Of a stretch of 38,985 bases of DNA, positions 1 to 9,500 are shown one piece after another (within the stretch, counting starts at the first letter, position 1; each line of letters begins with the position of its first letter). The DNA is taken from contig NAVB01000232.1 of NCBI GenBank assembly GCA_002179805.1, positions 1 to 38,985 of the forward strand. The letters are read 5' to 3'. The notes under the pieces were generated by a model. The model ran no database searches and was not told the DNA's origin. It worked only from the letters and a program-made list of their open reading frames with translations. A program made the position numbers and the translations under genes. The stretch is from Acanthamoeba lenticulata (Eukaryota; Discosea; Longamoebia; Acanthamoebidae).

Positions 1-1
1 G

Positions 2-868
2 TCGAGCAGGAACCACCTCACGACGGCCGCAGACGTGATGCCGTCGGTCACGTTCATCATGTGGGCCATGGGCCGCGTCGAAGCCGAGATCGCCCGCCGC
101 CGTCCCTTCAGTACATTTTTCGCATTCTATTCGTTTTATTTATTTATTTATTTTTAACAAATAATGATTCATTTGTTCGTGACCCCAGACAATGATACCG
201 AGGCGCTGCTGGTGCAGGCCATCGCCAACCACCGCCGTGCGCTGATGGTGGAGGTCGGCCAGGGGACGGTCAACTCGCTGGCCACCACGCTCGAGCTCTA
301 CGCGGACAAGCTCGAGCAGGCCCAGCCGCCGCAGCCAGCACCGCGTACCGGCGCGGCCGCAGCGGCTCCGCGCGATAAGTCCGCGTCGCGGCTGCGTCGC
401 TCGGCCGTGGACCTGACCACGCCCGGCTGGGCCAGCAAGCCCTCGTCCTCCACCGCCGCGGCCACGGCCGTGGCCATGACGACGACGTCGCCACCAATCT
501 CGGCGTCACCAACGAGGAAAGTGAAGACGGCGGCAGCAACGACGACAGTGCCGTCGATCAAGCTTCGTTCGTCGTCGTGGACCACGGCGTGCCCGTCGCT
601 GGCGTCCACGGCGGCCGCGGCGCTGTTTGCGCCGTCGTCTTCGTTCTTTTCGTCGCTTTCGCGAGCGCTGCCGCCAGCGGTCAAGATCGCGCGGCTACGG
701 GCCGAAGCGGAGCAGCTGCGCAAGCTGGCTCGCGCGTTGGCCGACGCGCTGGCCGCCGCCCTGGCGAGCCCGGCGCTGGCCACGTCGACCGACGACGAGC
801 GCGACTTTTTGAATTGGGACTCCAAGCCAAACACCAAGTCCCCGGTCTTCAACCTCCTCAGCAGCTGA
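2..868 (+). CDS. 3' part of an unrecognised protein gene (5' end outside window)
   Basis: Two exons are visible, 2-110 and 189-868, joined across an intron (111-188) that starts GTACAT and ends CCAG and contains a TTTA-rich stretch. The join keeps frame and gives a continuous segment of about 262 residues ending at the stop at 866-868. The first part (roughly TAADVMPSVTFIMWAMGRVE through ANHRRALMVEVGQGTV) looks helical and ordered. The rest is Ala/Ser/Pro-rich low complexity with a short heptad-like helix near IARLRAEAEQLRKLARALAD before the end. I do not recognise the family. Between about 380 and 630 the +1 frame has much stronger C-ending codon usage than the annotated frame, so an unrecognised intron or frameshift may lie there. 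The central residues are therefore uncertain, while the first and last thirds are better supported. Confidence 0.5.
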
Positions 869-964
869 GGTGCCGAACCTTCTTTTGATCAAAAGAAAAT
901 AATTTTCTTTCTGCCACGAATCCTCTAAGCTGGTTAAGCAAAGAGACAGTAGAAACGGCCCTTA

Positions 965-1819
965 TCACAAGGCTCTACCCACCAGCACCGGTACAGCGAT
1001 CTCGAGAGCAGTTTGCCACCACGGCTTCTTCCGCCTCTGCGCCAGCTGCTGGCGGTACTGTTCCGCAGTCCGATTAGCTTCCTCGACCGCCCGCAGAAGG
1101 CGCTCAGCCTCAGCCGTGCGGTTATCGATTTCCTTGTTGAGGTCGGCGACTTCCTTCTTGAACTGCTTGACCTTGTCGTCCGCCAGATCAATGCCGTTCA
1201 CCTGCTCGTGGCGGTGAGGCACCGCAATGCGGAGCGCCTGCAGCAGCTTGTCCCGCATCGCCGTCGCGGCGGCGCCGGTGAAATCAAAGTTGTCGCCGTT
1301 CTCCTCCTCGGGAATGAAGACGCTGTTGAACACGACATCGTTGGGCCACTGGAGCGTCTCCAGGGCGATGGCCGTGACCTCAGCGTCGAAGGATGCACTG
1401 CGGTTCCGGCGAAGCTGGTTGAAGACAAAGATGACCGAGGTGGTTTGCAGGTCAAAGGCCGTCTTCAAGGCGTGGTAGGCCGCGATGTCCTGGCCCTGCA
1501 CGCGGCCGCCACCGCCCGGCGCGAAAACAAACATGATGACATGCGCACCCGGCGCTTTGAACGCCGAGATGATTTGCGCCTTGTTCTGCTGCGTCTTGGC
1601 GTCATCCGTTTCGATCAGGCCCGGTATGTTGTGCACGGTCAGGTTGCGAGTAACGCCGCTTGAGGTGAACTGGAGCGTCGCCTTTTCGTGGGTCGTGGTG
1701 CACGCACGAGCCTGGTATTTATGGTCGAAGACCTTTGCCTGCAGGAGCACGTTCGCTTGGAAGCTTTTGCCGGCGCCCGGATTGCCAACAATGACCAGCG
1801 AGATGTCTGTGGCCGCCAT
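965..1819 (-). CDS. AIG1/IMAP-family GTP-binding protein (copy 1)
   Basis: Single-exon gene of 284 residues, ATG at 1819-1817. The open frame extends two codons upstream only by a TTG, so ATG was chosen. The N-terminus carries a P-loop GNPGAGKS at residues 12-19. It is followed by an AIG1-like G2 region (ACTTTHEKA), a G3 motif written NIPG instead of the usual DxPG, and an NQLR segment at the G4 position, so the base-specificity motif is degenerate. After about residue 215 comes a predicted coiled coil (VKQFKKEVADLNKEIDNRTA onward) and a hydrophobic C-terminal stretch ending VPVLVGRAL, which might bind membrane. This matches the GTPase-coiled coil-hydrophobic tail plan of GIMAP/AIG1 proteins. 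It is divergently arranged with a second AIG1 gene starting at 2395. A role in defence or endomembranes is known for relatives in plants and vertebrates but is only an inference here. Confidence 0.85.
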   Translation of the reverse strand: MAATDISLVIVGNPGAGKSFQANVLLQAKVFDHKYQARACTTTHEKATLQFTSSGVTRNLTVHNIPGLIETDDAKTQQNKAQIISAFKAPGAHVIMFVFAPGGGGRVQGQDIAAYHALKTAFDLQTTSVIFVFNQLRRNRSASFDAEVTAIALETLQWPNDVVFNSVFIPEEENGDNFDFTGAAATAMRDKLLQALRIAVPHRHEQVNGIDLADDKVKQFKKEVADLNKEIDNRTAEAERLLRAVEEANRTAEQYRQQLAQRRKKPWWQTALEIAVPVLVGRAL

Positions 1820-2394
1820 CGTCAAGACGAAAGAACTGTGGACACGGAGCCCGTTAACTACCGAAAGGTGGAGTGAGTATACAGGGCGAGGATGGAACAG
1901 TACGCTTTGCTGTGGAGCGGAGGAGTGTGCGAAAAGAGAAACGAGGGGGAGACGAATTTATGGCGGTGAGAGTTCGACAGAAACACCAAGACAGGTAAGC
2001 GTGTCGAAGCGTTGTGTCGAAGCACGAAATCGGGGGAAAACGAATAGAAAGCGGTGCTTATTAAGCCGAAGTCTCAATTCTCCGGTATGATTTCGGTAGA
2101 AACATGGTGTATCCATTCCAACGGCAATCAAAATAGGTAAGCGTTGTTTTGCGATTGACAACGCTTCAACACAACGTTTCGACTCAACGCTTACCCTATC
2201 TTGGTTTTCGTTGGAATGGATGCAAGTTGTTTCTGTCGAAATATTGACGGAGTTAGGACTGTTGGTGTGCGGCCGCACTGACTTCGCCCTGCGTCTCAAG
2301 TTTTCTTCCTGCTAACTTCCAACCACGACACAGCCACAACGCCTTTCTCAGTCGCATAGATCCGTTCCTACTTTGTAAAGAGACTCCCTAAAGG
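1820..2394. promoter_or_regulatory. Shared divergent intergenic region of the two AIG1 genes
   Basis: The 575 bp between the two divergent AIG1 start codons must hold both promoters. It contains three related repeat units (about 1972-2030, 2090-2170 and, inverted, 2170-2245), and two of these form a long palindrome annotated separately. I see no convincing coding exon. The 113-residue minus-strand frame at 1958-2299 runs through the repeats and is probably incidental. I cannot place a TATA box or initiator with confidence. Confidence 0.5.
2111..2222. repeat. Imperfect palindrome (inverted repeat, about 36-bp arms)
   Basis: The left arm at 2111-2146 begins ATCCATTCCAACG and ends GGTAAGCGTTG. 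The right arm at 2185-2222 is close to its reverse complement, beginning CAACGCTTACC and ending CGTTGGAATGGATG. By eye about 85% of arm positions pair, with a loop of about 38 nt. A third, direct copy of part of the unit (TTCGACAGAAACACCAAGAC then GGTAAGCG) lies at 1972-2030. The arrangement resembles a MITE-like or snap-back element, or a structured promoter element between the two AIG1 genes. No target-site duplication was established. Confidence 0.7.
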
Positions 2395-3352
2395 ATGGAC
2401 AACTCCATCCGTGTTTGGGTACGACCAACCCTTTCTGCCATCTGATAGATCTGTTGACTCACCATCCTGTTGGAAGTCCTCCGTTGACGTGATTTTGGTG
2501 GGCAATGCGGGCAGCGGCAAGTCGTGGCTGGGCAACGTGCTGGCTGGCGAGCAGGTGTTCCGCAGCGGTTATGCGCCCACTCATGTTACTACCATCCATA
2601 AGCGCGTCCCCACGACTCAGCAGCTGCCCAACGGCGTTCGTGTCAATGTGAACGACACGCCAGGCTTGGAGGAATCGCACGACGCCGATACGTTCGCCGC
2701 GCATCGTGCTGAGTTGAAGAAGGCCTTTGCCACCAGCGCCAGCGACCAGGTGCTTCTCTTTGTCATTGACACCCACCCCGGAGGACGTAACAAGGACGCA
2801 GACACAAAACTGCTGAAGAAAATCAGCGCGGCCTATCAACTGCAGGCGCACAGCATCCTGCTCGTGATCAACATGGTGCGCGCCGTCGATGCGGATGCCT
2901 ACGAGCGCGAAGTCGTTGCCAGCCTGCCGGGAGAGATCAAATACGGAGGTGTCTTCAGTGTTCGCTACTCTTCGCGCGCCAGCGAGGACAGCTTTGTGGG
3001 CTCGACGGAGGCCAGGCGGCTTAAGGACAGCCTTCTGCTCCGTATCGCAAGCCTGCAGCCGGAGCGGTACTCGCTACAGCAGCCACAGGAACTCGAGTCG
3101 GACGCAGAGAGGGCAACACGCCTCGAGCAGGAGCGGCAGCAGAAGCAAGAGAAGGCGGCGCAGGTGGAAAGAGAAAAGGCCAGACTGGCGGCGGAGCAAC
3201 GGGCGGCTCAGCAGCGGGCGGAAGCTGCACGGCAAGCCGCCGAAGCAGAGGCCGCCCGACAGCGACGCGAGGCCGCCAAGAGAGCAGCAGTTGCAACCGT
3301 CGTCGCCGGCCCCGCAGGAGCGCTTTTGGGCAAAGCGTTTAAGCTGTGGTAG
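2395..3352 (+). CDS. AIG1/IMAP-family GTP-binding protein (copy 2)
   Basis: Two exons: 2395-2418 (MDNSIRVW) and 2477-3352, with a 58-nt intron starting GTACGACC and ending GGAAG, giving 299 residues. The longer open frame that begins at 2411 has only a GTG and reads through the intron, so the ATG at 2395 plus splice is preferred. P-loop GNAGSGKS is at residues 17-24, followed by a canonical DTPG (G3) and an NMVR segment where G4 would be. From about residue 205 the protein is an Arg/Ala/Glu-rich coiled coil that ends in a hydrophobic, Gly-containing tail (VVAGPAGALLGKAFKLW). The architecture is the same as the divergent neighbour at 965-1819, but the sequence is clearly different, so the pair is an old duplication or was recruited separately. 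An AATAAAA stretch lies about 20 nt after the stop. Confidence 0.85.
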
Positions 3353-4060
3353 TTGTTCGCTGCCACTGGGCGCAATAAAAATCTGTCGCCTCTCGACAGA
3401 TGTCCTTCAAGGCGAAAAGTGAGTGCTTCAATGACGTTGTTTAGGTTGATCAACGAAAAGGCGCAGCTCGTTGTTTATTGGGTGGCCCAGGTGCGCTTGA
3501 TGAGCGACGAGTCCTGGCGGGAGAGGCACCTGGTCCAGCAAGTTGCACCTCGGCGAGTATTCTTCGCTCATCCCCACCAACAAGCCTTGTCTTGTTCTGC
3601 CAGAGACCAGAGGGCTCTTTGCGCAGCAGCAACGACAACAGGCATCATCGCTGCGCGATACGCGTTTTACAGCCCTCGGCAGCGTGAATTGTTCACGCTG
3701 AGAACAGCCAGACCAAGATGAGCTCCGTCCTGGGCTTTTTCAAGGCCAGCTGGCGCAGGCAGCAGGAGCGGGAGTGAGCCAGGGCAGGCGCAGCCCATGG
3801 TCATTGGTGAGCTGACCTGTGAAGTGATCTTTAAATAAAAGACTTCCAAGCGCAAGGCTGGCTCATCCACAAAAAAGACACAGTCACAACCTTCATGGTG
3901 CCTAGGGCCAGGGCTCACAGGAGCCACTTCCGGTATCCACTTCTCCAAGCAATGGCCAATTGGCAGTAACCTGTAACCACAAGAGCGAGCTTCTGCGCAC
4001 AACAAAAAAACCAACAGCAGTTCTCGTGGCTCCACCAAAGCAACCCGTAACAACAACAAC
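3353..4060. other. Intergenic region with one weak small-gene candidate
   Basis: The stretch between the AIG1 gene and the membrane-protein gene has no recognisable conserved frame. It holds an AATAAAA near 3374, the weak two-exon candidate at 3500-3721 listed separately, and a short frame at 3718-3777 (MSSVLGFFKASWRRQQERE). Open frames on the minus strand at 3450-3638 and 3667-4098 have no recognisable domain. Confidence 0.4.
3500..3721 (+). CDS. Possible tiny membrane protein (speculative)
   Basis: Exons 3500-3556 and 3611-3721 can be joined in phase across a 54-nt intron (GTATTC...CCAG, polypyrimidine before the acceptor). The product would have about 55 residues, with a basic N-terminus (MSDESWRERHLVQQ), one hydrophobic stretch (CAAATTTGIIAARYAFY) and a basic tail. 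Small single-helix proteins of this kind are common in mitochondrial inner-membrane complexes, but I recognise no family. A one-base shift near 3714 would extend the frame into MSSVLGFFKASWRRQQERE, ending at 3777. It could equally be non-coding. Confidence 0.2.
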   Translation: MSDESWRERHLVQQVAPRRVFFAHPHQQALSCSARDQRALCAAATTTGIIAARYAFYSPRQRELFTLRTARPR

Positions 4061-5038
4061 ATGGCCCACTTCTTATTTACAATCCCAAAGAACCACATTC
4101 CAGAGCCAGCATCCCCAATTAGTGTGACACTGTATCATGTGCCTCCCAACATGACAGCATTGGTGAAGCGACTGGCCTATGTGTTTCGTTACATTCTTGT
4201 GCCCATCAGTCTCCTGCTGTGCTGTCTCTACCTGCTTAAAAACGTTCCTTGCCCTGCCAGTGAAGGGAGCCAAGGCCAAGGTTCATGCAACACACAACGT
4301 TGGTCTTAACAGCTATTTTTTCTAGTATTAATTTTGTGACCACACTATTTTTTATCGTAGGCCCCTCCTGCACCATCAACGAAGTCGGAGTGCTCGGCAG
4401 TGCACAACATGGGTTGTTAAGATCCTCCGTGGACCTTGGCTGTGTGCCGCGAAAGGTTGGGTGTTGGACCTGGTGGGACATAGTTGCACTTGGCGGATTC
4501 TTGGTGGCCCCAAGCCTTTTCTTCCCTCTGGTTTTCATATCAATCCTCAACTTGCGCCGGTGGTCTCTCAACAGTGCCGGTGGTTCCCCCAAGTGGGGTG
4601 GTCCACTACCCTTGTGGAGAGCGATTTTTTGGCCCCCACTTGACACCCACGCGGAGATCGTAAACTACCTCAGCACCACATTGCTGATCCCAAGCTTCTT
4701 CTTGGTGGTTGTCTGCTCTTACTTCGTGCGTACCTTCTCATGCCACACATCACTATGGCTTGCTACGTAATAACCATGTCTTATTCTTGCAGGCCAGCTG
4801 GTATCAGATGCTTTACCTTCATGGGGTCTCCTTGGTCGGCGTTTTGTTCAACGTGGTCCTTTGGGCGATCCTTTTCAGGACGATCATCGGCCGGGTCATC
4901 TGGGCAGACCTCTCACTTGAAGAGGAGTCCTGGTTAATGTCTCTGATTGCGGCACGCAGAGCCAAGAAGTTCGCCCCGCCGCAGACCGTCTCTCGCCTGC
5001 TGTGCTGTGTGCCTGTTCAGCATTATGCAAGAATTTAA
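4061..5038 (+). CDS. Orphan multi-pass membrane protein
   Basis: Three exons, 4061-4280, 4361-4725 and 4793-5038, give 276 residues. Both joins are in phase (introns GTTCAT...GTAG and GTGCGTACC...TTGCAG), and an in-frame stop precedes the ATG. About four hydrophobic segments are visible: residues ~37-58 (FRYILVPISLLLCCLYLL), ~115-135 (WDIVALGGFLVAPSLFFPLV), ~175-195 (LLIPSFFLVVVCSYF) and ~204-226 (GVSLVGVLFNVVLWAILF). A short acidic and then basic cytosol-like tail follows (LSLEEESWLMSLIAARRAKK). Several Cys residues sit in the first loop. The third position is less GC-rich than in neighbouring genes. I recognise no family, and transport or receptor roles cannot be told from the sequence. Confidence 0.65.
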
Positions 5039-5105
5039 GTTGTTGCACGAACAAAGAAATCCTTTTGTTTTATCTGTATCCAATCATCTCAATGTAACAG
5101 CCAAC

Positions 5106-6244
5106 TTAGGCGCTCTCATTGGTCAGGACGATCCTGTACCGGGCCTTGCCGTCGCGCACCAGCTGGAAGCCCTCGTTGACCTTTTCCAAAGGAAGCGTCT
5201 GGACCCAGGCGCGCACGTTGTGCTTGGCGGCCACCTCGAACATGGCCTCCATCTCGCTTCGGCTGCCTATGGCGCTGCCCACGATGTACTTTTGCCCGAA
5301 GATGAGCGCACCCGCCGGGATGGAGAGCGGCTGGTCGGGCGAGGCCAGCAGGACAAGCTTGCCGTTGACGTCGAGCATCGACAGCATGCGGGCCCAGTTG
5401 TTGTTGTTCTGGTCCGTGGTGACGAGGAGCAGGTCAAACGAGCGGGCGGCGGCGGTGACGGCCTCCTCGTCGTTGAAGAGGAGGAACTTGTTGGCGCCTA
5501 GCTTGGCGGCCTCGGCCGCCTTGCTAGCTGAGGTCGAGATGGCCGTCACGTCGGCCTTGAGCGCGGCGCAGAACTGGAGCGCCAGATGGCCGAGACCGCC
5601 GATACCGACGACGGCCACTCGCGTGCCCTCCTTCACGCCGAAGCGCTGCAGCGGCGCGAACGTGGTGACACCGGCGCAGAGCAGCGGCGCCGCCTGGTCC
5701 GAGGGCAGGGAGTCGGGGATGCGGAAGGCGTAGTTGGCCGACACGCGAATGCGTTCGGCAAAGCCGCCGTAGGCGACCGCGCCGTCGGGGTACTTGCTGT
5801 TGATGGTCCACACGGCATTCGGGCAGCAGTTGTCGGTCTGCGAGCTGCAGGCCGAGCAAGAGTCCTTCTGGCACGAGAAGGCCTGGAAGCCGACGCCCAC
5901 ACGGTCGCCCACCTTGAGGCCCGACACCTTGGGGCCGGCGGCCTCGACCACGCCCACGATCTCATGCCCGGGCACGGCTGTGGCAAGCAACAAAACGCTC
6001 CAATTAGCATCGTGATCACCAACTTGCGTGGACAGACGAGGGAAGACTGCGTACAAGGGTAGATGGAGGGACCCCAGCCCGAGTTGACGATGTGGAGGTC
6101 CGTGCTGCAGATGCCGCAGTGCGTGATGCGAAGCTCGACGTCCTCCTCGCCGAGCGGGCGCGGGACGTAGGAGAAGGGCTTCAGCTCCGCAGACTTCTCG
6201 TAGGCGGCAAAGGCCTTGATCTCATGCTGGTGGTCGGCACTCAT
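5106..6244 (-). CDS. Zinc-dependent alcohol dehydrogenase (cinnamyl-ADH/YahK type)
   Basis: Two exons on the minus strand (6244-6055 and 5977-5106) joined across an intron beginning GTACGC and ending CACAG give 353 residues, the usual family length. The catalytic zinc motifs are present: Cys43 in HCGICSTD and His68-Glu69 in VPGHEIVG. The Rossmann motif is GIGGLGHLALQFC. The segment after it (AISTSASKAAEAAKLGA) has Ser/Thr rather than an acidic residue at the cofactor-selecting position, which suggests NADP(H). The expected reaction is reversible reduction of aldehydes to alcohols in the cytosol, and the true substrate is unknown. The structural-zinc loop reads CSACSSQTDNCC, which is shorter than the usual CxxCxxCx7C and lacks the third Cys. 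The downstream 6245-6581 gap separates it from the same-strand lipase. Confidence 0.93.
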
Positions 6245-6581
6245 GCTGGTGAAGAGGGTTGTTGGGTCGTGTTTGGTGTTGTAGTTTATTGAGTTGTGTG
6301 TTTCACTCTGGCAGCACGCAGTATTTGAAGCAGAACGCGTCCGACGTGGGTTTCAATGATTGGCGCGCGCCAGCTCGCATTTACGTGATTGGGCAATTGA
6401 CGCCCGACGCGAATCACCGAGTTTGTAGGCCAAGAGATGCTCATATTTGTCCAACTTCATGTTCGTGGCTTCCACCAATGACGGCACTCATCTCGGCGAG
6501 AAACAACACACGTTTGTCTTTCTTTATTGTTGGGACGAAGGACAGGTCCTTTGGCCTCAGGAGTCGATCCCCAGAAGATGG
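6245..6581. other. Intergenic region between lipase 3' end and ADH start
   Basis: About 340 bp between two same-strand genes. It must hold the 3' end of the lipase transcript and the ADH promoter. Open frames here (for example 6259-6765, plus) continue antisense into lipase exons and have no domain. I see no other structure. Confidence 0.4.
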
Positions 6582-9500
6582 CTACTCGCCGGTGCACTGG
6601 GCCAGGGTTTGGTCGATGAGCATGCGGTTGCGGATCATCGTGCAGGCGCTCCACGTCGCCAGCTTGCCTGTTGTGGTCGAGTCCAACGCCAACATCAACG
6701 ATGAAGATGATGATGACGAGGAGGAGGAGGAGGAGGAGGATGAGGACGTGACGTACCGCCGCTAAAGTAGCGGTGCATGTCGGTGAGGTTGGGGTCGGAG
6801 ACGAGGCCGAAGAAGTCGCGGACGGCCACGCGCGGGACCAGCGTGACGTGGCCGTAGAAGGTCTGCAGGAAGATGTAGCTCCAGTCCTGCCCAAAGACGT
6901 TGGGCAGAAGGTCGAGCGTCGCCAAAAACTTGAGGTTCTTCCGCATGCTCAGCTTGAGCCACAGCTCCAGCGCTGCCGCCACGACCACGACAACAACAAC
7001 AACGACGACCACGACCACGACGTGCATGAGACGAGGCCGGACCTGTGAGGAAGAAGGGCGGACGGACGCACCAGAGAGGATGAAGCCGCCGCGATAGCCG
7101 CCGGTCCAGCGGCGCCAGCCGGTCGGCTGGCCGCCGGAGCCCATGCTGTTGAAGAAGAACGGGACGATGTCTGGCCCGCCCGAACGGCGCCACGTCAGCT
7201 CGAGCGACGAACGAGAATGAAGAAGAAGAACAGGAGGATCGTACGCGGGTTGGTCTGGGAGACGATGAAGAACGAGCAGTTGAACATCTGGCTGAGGCCC
7301 GTGATGGGCAGGTCCGTCTCGAAGCTGCCGTCCCGGAACCGCACCTCGACTTCGCCAAACGGGAACTCGCGGCCGTTGCGGCGCTCACGCAGCTGCACCG
7401 GATGCACGAACCTGATGCCCACGACCACGATCACGACCACGACCACAACAATGACCACGACCACGATGACGTCGGTCAGCGGCCGATGGCCAAGGCGAAG
7501 GTGGCGACGGGTGTCGTGGACGTACGTGGGAACGGCGGCCGACGCGATGACGGCCGACGCGATGGTGACGTGCGGCGTGCTGAGGTGGTTCAGCAGCAGC
7601 GGCGTCCCGAACTTGACCCGCGACGTGACCGTGATGTTGAGGATCCGCCCTGATGTGATGTGCGGCGCGTGTGACATCATGTGATGTTGATCAGAAGCCC
7701 GACAAGGACAAGGAGGACAAAGAGGACAAGGACGAGGACGGCACCGGTCTTCTGGAAGGCCTCCTCAAAGGTGAGGTCGTTGGTGTGCCACGTGATCTTG
7801 CGCAGCCACTCGTCGCTGTCGAACATGACGCCCTCGCGCCACAGCAGCTGCAGCCGATCCTGCGGAAGCGCGACACGTGCGCGTCAGAAAACGGGCAACT
7901 TGGGCCCAAGTTCAAGGCGGGGCCAAAGGGGAGGCACGCACGATCCAGCCCTCGGAGAAGCTGTTCATGTGGGGCCGCAGGTACTCGGGCGTCAGCTGCT
8001 CCTTCAGCTCCTCGTTGGTCCTGTCCGCCCGGTCGGTTCATCCCGGGAAAACCGTCAGACGGACCTTTGGGCCAAGCCCGGCCTAGCCCCAGTCCGGTCC
8101 GGTCCGGTCCAGCCCGGGTGACATACCGAGTGCAGACAAAGGAGGCGACGACAGCGCCCGCCGAGGTGCCGGAGATGATGTTGGGAAGGAGGCCCTCGTG
8201 GAGCAGCGCATGGACGACGCCCCAGTGGTAGTGGCCCATGCCCGCCCCGCCCGAGAGGCACAGGGCCGTGTTGCCAAACGCCCGGCGGGCCTTGCGGAAG
8301 AACTCGTGCAGGGCGCCGCTCCCGATGGACGTCGACGACGGCAACGACGATGTTGACGACGACGACGGCGGCACCACGGACGGCGACAGGGTGTGCGACC
8401 TGCGATCGATTGGCGTCGTAGGCGAGTGAGACGACAACGAAGACGACGACCACGACGACGACAGCGATGATGACGATGGGAGCGGGGGGGGACCTGAGGT
8501 TGTGGGCCTGGGCGGCGAGCGTGAAGTTTTGCGGCTGATGGCGGCCCATCTTGCCCTCGAGCAGCTCGAAGGAGCCGCTGGTGGTGAGATGGACGCTGGG
8601 CCGCCGGTTCTTGAGGAGCGCTGCCGCGGGGGGCGGAACGACGTCATCATCCTCGTCCTCGTCGTCATCATCGTCGTCATCGACATAGTCGTCGCCCAGC
8701 TGGTTGGGGTACGTGTCGACACCGGCCTCGCCCTCGCCCGTGCACGCGAAACGATCGCCCTCGAGGGCCAGTCGCCGCTCGTTCACGTATCGCAGACATG
8801 CCACGAACTCGTCGATGAAATCGTGCACCTGCCATTTAATAAATTAAAAATTATTTTAATGATGCTTGTAAATATCAAAAAAAAAAACTCGATTTTATTG
8901 AGGTGTTATTATTACTGTCTTATAATTATTAAAATAATAAGAAATTGGGCTGTGTACGAGGTATTTGGTGCCGACGCGGGTCTGGGAGTAGAGGTTCTCG
9001 TTGAGGATGCCGCCGATGTCCTTGTTGGAGCAACACGTACGGAGGACCTTCGTCAGCCGTTCGAGGTCGCCGTTCTGCCGTCCCTCTCTCATGTCTGCGG
9101 GTCGAGCCGAGTAGAAAATTGACGTTAGAAAGACAACCAAGTCGTTCGGGCCAGAAGAAAAGAAGACGAGAAGAACCTTTGAGGAGAGCTTTGATGAGGA
9201 TGTGGTTGTAATAGGGGCTCTCTTCGCGCTCTTTCCACTGTTCTCGGCCCTCGTTCTTGTCCAGCTCCTGCGCCACGGCCCGCCACGACTCGTAGTCTGC
9301 GCCAACAACGATGAGGAGAAGGACAAAAAAAAAGTGATGAAGACGAAGGAGCAAAGTGGAGGAGACCTTGAGCCTGCTTGAGGCGTGCCATGAGCTTGCT
9401 GTGGCGCCGGTTGATGAAGGCAGCGACCTCGATGAAGTGCACGCTCCAGCGGACGACTGAGTAGAGGAAGAGCTCGATGCCAATCAGGGCCGAGACGGTC

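Noticed and set aside
298..852. 184-codon minus-strand frame across the first gene
   Set aside because: Antisense shadow of a GC-rich exon; no motif, and the plus strand has a spliced, in-phase model.
1013..1663. 216-codon plus-strand frame opposite AIG1 copy 1
   Set aside because: Antisense of a recognised GTPase; no domain of its own.
1958..2299. 113-codon minus-strand frame between the AIG1 genes
   Set aside because: It runs through the repeat units and palindrome, and its internal similarities come from the DNA repeats.
6895..7060. Polyhistidine/Thr-rich frames such as TTTTTTTTTTTTTT
   Set aside because: They are translations of the ACG/ACC-type triplet repeat in a lipase intron, not a protein.
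8502..9122. 206-codon plus-strand frame over lipase exons
   Set aside because: Antisense to exons and an AT-rich intron of the well-supported lipase model.
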